Assembly: GCA_029747585.1 (NCBI GenBank)
Contig: JAPEVF010000741.1
Coordinates: 1 to 22,306, forward strand
Source: Pleurotus djamor
Lineage: Eukaryota; Basidiomycota; Agaricomycetes; Agaricales; Pleurotaceae
DNA length: 22,306 nt
Direction: 5' to 3'
The notes under the pieces are model-generated. The model did not search any database and was not told the DNA's origin. It worked only from the letters and a program-made list of their open reading frames with translations. The translations under genes and the position numbers were made by a program. Shown one piece after another: positions 19,980-22,306 of the stretch; the stretch's first letter is position 1; every line of letters starts with the position of its first letter.

Positions 19980-20317
19980 TACTATGGTTGAGGGGTAGTG
20001 CGTAAGGTGCCCTTAGTGCGTAATCACCCGAAAAACATACCTTCCTCCCAGTTTCTTGCCACAGAAAATTGATAGTAGCCTCCGATAATGTCTCCCTTCG
20101 CCCTCCAGCTTTTATAATGGGCGTACGTTAGCTGGACGCTGAGTTGACTTTCGAGGAAGGTGTCACGGTGGCCGAGCAGCCGGTGCGGAGAGTGAAAGAA
20201 ATTAGGGGTTTTTGCAGACATTCTGCTAGCGTGGGAGGATGGCTTCCAAAATTTGATGTGACATTGTGTGACATTACGCACTAAGGGCACCTTACGCACT
20301 ACCCCTCAACCATAGTA
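19980..20317. mobile_element. Tc1/mariner-like MITE, ~334 bp, TA duplications
   Basis: Perfect 43-bp terminal inverted repeats at 19982-20024 and 20273-20315, starting CTATGGTTGAGGGG and ending inward GTGCGTAAT. Each is flanked by TA (19980-19981 and 20316-20317), the target duplication typical of the Tc1/mariner superfamily. Each repeat contains TAGTGCGTAA twice in direct orientation, 18 bp apart (19996-20005 and 20014-20023 on the left). The 248-bp interior has no complete transposase. Perfect terminal repeats imply recent insertion or mobilisation by a partner transposase elsewhere. On the minus strand an ATG at 20221 opens a frame, described separately as a finding. Confidence 0.88.
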
Positions 20318-20341
20318 TGGTGACGCGGTGATTCAATTTAA

Positions 20342-20380
20342 TGTATGTCCATGGTGTACGTCTATGGTGTATGATCTATG
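20342..20380. repeat. 13-bp tandem repeat, three copies
   Basis: TGTATGTCCATGG, TGTACGTCTATGG, TGTATGATCTATG at 20342-20354, 20355-20367 and 20368-20380. It lies between the MITE and the HNH gene. Confidence 0.55.
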
Positions 20381-20539
20381 TTCAACAGTCGCAAACCAAT
20401 AAACTTTGTATGAACAACACGGACCGCGTCACGCGGCGTGTGTCGGTGAGGGCAAGCTATCACAGGGGTACGTGACTCGACTATTTCAATCGACCTCCAT
20501 CTCCTCAACTGCTGGACTGGTTCCTTCAGATGTAGCATC

Positions 20540-21828
20540 ATGACCAGTCAACCATACATCCCGCTTGCACCCAGCTCACCCCTCCCTAATCCCGATGTAC
20601 TAGACTTCGAGAAGACATACGCACGCGTCCCTCATCTCCTCAGTGCCTATAGGAGTGCTATAGACCTTGAACGGCACGGAGAGGAACACAAGGACAAGCA
20701 GGTCGTCGTTCGAGCTAGGGTGCTAGGTTATCTGCTCCTTCACCTTCCTACTCATGATGCGCAAAGCGAGATGGCGAAGGCCATCTATACCTGCGCAAAC
20801 GACACGGATGAGTTATGCCAACTGGCAGACGCATTTGTCAAAGCGTTCATTCTCACCTGTACGTCTCAAATCTGTCGCGTTTTACGCGTACTTACATTTT
20901 TCGTAGTTAAGAAAACTTCAGAGAGGACTCCCATGATCTCAATCTCAGAGCGCAGTCCCCCATCCCTCGACGCGAAGGAACTCTTGCAAGCACCGAGAAG
21001 TCATGCCGAAGCAAAGGAAAGAGTAGGCGTCCCCATCCAACCGATATTTGCATTATTCTAACCGTTTATTTCGTTGTATTCGTCTACACAGGCCCTTCTA
21101 CGCGACCAATACAGGTATATGGTGACCGGGACGTACGACCTTTCCGCTCCTGTACCAGGTTTACAGGATGGTATCTACACTGAATGCGCACACATTATAC
21201 CGGAGTCAACGTACTTTGGCGTTGAACAGTCGGGGTGCGTCCCTAATTCCAACGAGGATGTCAAGGTGCGTTGTTGTCAATCATCATTGCATCCATCTTG
21301 ATGCGGTTTTCTCGGCTTGATTTTGCCACCTCTGTTTGGGCCGTTTTACGCGGCATTGGATATGATTTGTCTACACTCAATGGCTCAGGCGTCCATTCTC
21401 TTCTCAACGTGATGACACTAGACGCTAATGTTCACGACCGCTTCGATCGTCTCGAGTTGTGGTTTGAAGCAACGGTGAATCTCTCTTCTAATTACATTTA
21501 CCTCCACCTGGCCATACCTAATCTCCGTGCACAGGACCAGGAAAATGTGTACCGTATCATCAAGACTCGACCTCAATTCCAGCCCACATTCTGTTCCGCC
21601 GTCATCGAACTAACGACACCTGATCCTCTGAGACTTCCTCTGCCATCCCCTCACCTCCTTGCTTTCCACGCCGCATGTGCTAAAGTGGCACATCTCTCTG
21701 GTGCGACTGAAGTCATTGACAAGTATCACCGTGAGGCGGAACGATTGTGTGTTCTGGATCCAGATGGAGGTTCTTCTGATCTCCTGGTTCATTTGCTTCA
21801 GCAGGTCCGAGTCAAGGACGTTTTGTAG
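20540..21828 (+). CDS. HNH_2 endonuclease-domain protein, about 369 aa
   Basis: Exons 20540-20858, 20907-21022, 21092-21265 and about 21328-21828. Introns 1 and 2 are 48 nt (GTACGT donor) and 69 nt (GTAGGC donor) with normal AG acceptors. The N-terminal half (FEKTYARVPHLLSAYRSAID and on) is helical and typical of these fungal proteins. The HNH_2 domain begins ALLRDQYRYMVTGTYDL (residue 146) and continues ECAHIIPEST (H179), then LNGSGVHSLLNVMTLDANVH (N230, H239) and RFDRLELWFE. All three HNH residues are present. The usual Cys in the YRC motif is Tyr here. The family predicts a metal-dependent nuclease; its biological role in mushrooms is not established. Intron 3 has a good GTGCGT donor at 21266, but no AG occurs before 21387, well inside the conserved block. 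The true junction is therefore unclear, and the gene may be damaged or use an unusual acceptor. Confidence 0.82.
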
Positions 21829-22203
21829 GAGTTATAGCGTTGCTCCATCGTTGTAGCTTGCATCTACGTCATCCATAGTCGCTCATGCGAAATTCACGCT
21901 TGCCTGCACTCCATTCATGTCTGTTCATGACAATCTAACCTAGTTAGACAGACACCTGTTATGTCAAATTGCATCCGTTGTTGAGAGAGAAAACAGTAGA
22001 CAGGACATAAAATACAATAACGATAAGTGAGGGGGAATAAAGTAGAGCAAAGAACAGTCGTTATGAACATGCCAGGTCATGAGAGGTTCGTTACATATGG
22101 AATCCATGTATGTGTGTATCTGAAAAAAGAAAAGAAGAAACAAGAGAAAGGTATCCAGAGTCCAATTATATGTACAATCAATGGTGTCTGAGCGAACTCT
22201 ATC
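21829..22203. other. Convergent intergenic region
   Basis: Shared 3' region of the HNH gene (plus) and the gene entering from the right (minus). A-rich stretches occur around 22000-22150. No gene seen. Confidence 0.5.
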
Positions 22204-22306
22204 TCAGACACCCCATTCGTCAAAACCACCTCCAAGACCCATGCGAGGCCCGAAGCTTCTGGTAAGCGTCCCTACACCCATACTACCAGCTCGACTTCCC
22301 TCTTCT
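22204..22306 (-). CDS. 3' end of a gene running off the window
   Basis: On the minus strand an open frame enters from the right edge and ends at a TGA (22206-22204). It reads EGSRAGSMGVGTLTRSFGPR, then MGLGGGFDEWGV before the stop. It is Gly/Ser/Arg-rich, consistent with a disordered C-terminal tail. An AG at about 22263 could be a splice acceptor, so part of this may be intron. Too little is present to name the protein. Confidence 0.5.
   Translation of the reverse strand, partial: EEGSRAGSMGVGTLTRSFGPRMGLGGGFDEWGV

Overview
The window looks like nuclear DNA of a mushroom-forming basidiomycete (Agaricomycetes). Genes are cut by many short introns (about 48-90 nt) with GTNNGT-type donors and CTNA-type branch sites. 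The recognisable families (FunK1-type kinase, DUF6699, fungal HNH_2 endonuclease, multicopy F-box-like/LRR proteins) are typical of the expanded, variable gene content of these fungi. There are no operons, rRNA, tRNA or CRISPR. Two single N bases (344 and 8446, both next to T runs) suggest a draft assembly, so single-base frameshifts need care.

Layout. 1-290: a degenerate ~50-bp tandem repeat. 1051-1988 (-): a four-exon gene of unknown function. 3742-8097 (-): three tandem F-box-like/LRR paralogs (called A1, A2, A3) with a shared intron plan, including a tiny first exon and a phase-1 intron just before the F-box. 8275-9095 (+): a broken or unresolved coding-like stretch. 10013-10882 (+): an intronless proline-rich protein. 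11282-13935 (+): a FunK1-type protein kinase. 13996-14150 (-): a decayed copy of an F-box last exon, lying between the convergent kinase and the next F-box gene. 14196-15339 (-): F-box-like paralog B1, carrying an apparent 1-nt frameshift. 16166-17682 (+): a proline-rich DUF6699 protein. 18549-19654 (+): F-box-like paralog B2, intact, inverted relative to B1. 19980-20317: a MITE with 43-bp terminal inverted repeats and TA target-site duplications. 20540-21828 (+): an HNH_2 endonuclease-domain gene whose last intron lacks a visible AG acceptor. 22204-22306 (-): the 3' end of a further gene.

How the genes may work together. Five F-box-like/LRR genes plus one fragment indicate local duplication of putative SCF ubiquitin-ligase substrate adaptors. 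They surround a FunK1 kinase, a family repeatedly expanded in the same fungi. A direct functional link is inference only. The most interesting non-coding signal is a short palindromic element: 10-bp arms of the form GATCGTGRGA / TCYCACSNTC around an 8-base loop. It occurs four times, each time upstream of one of the F-box paralogs A2, A3, B1 and B2, and I saw it nowhere else in the window.
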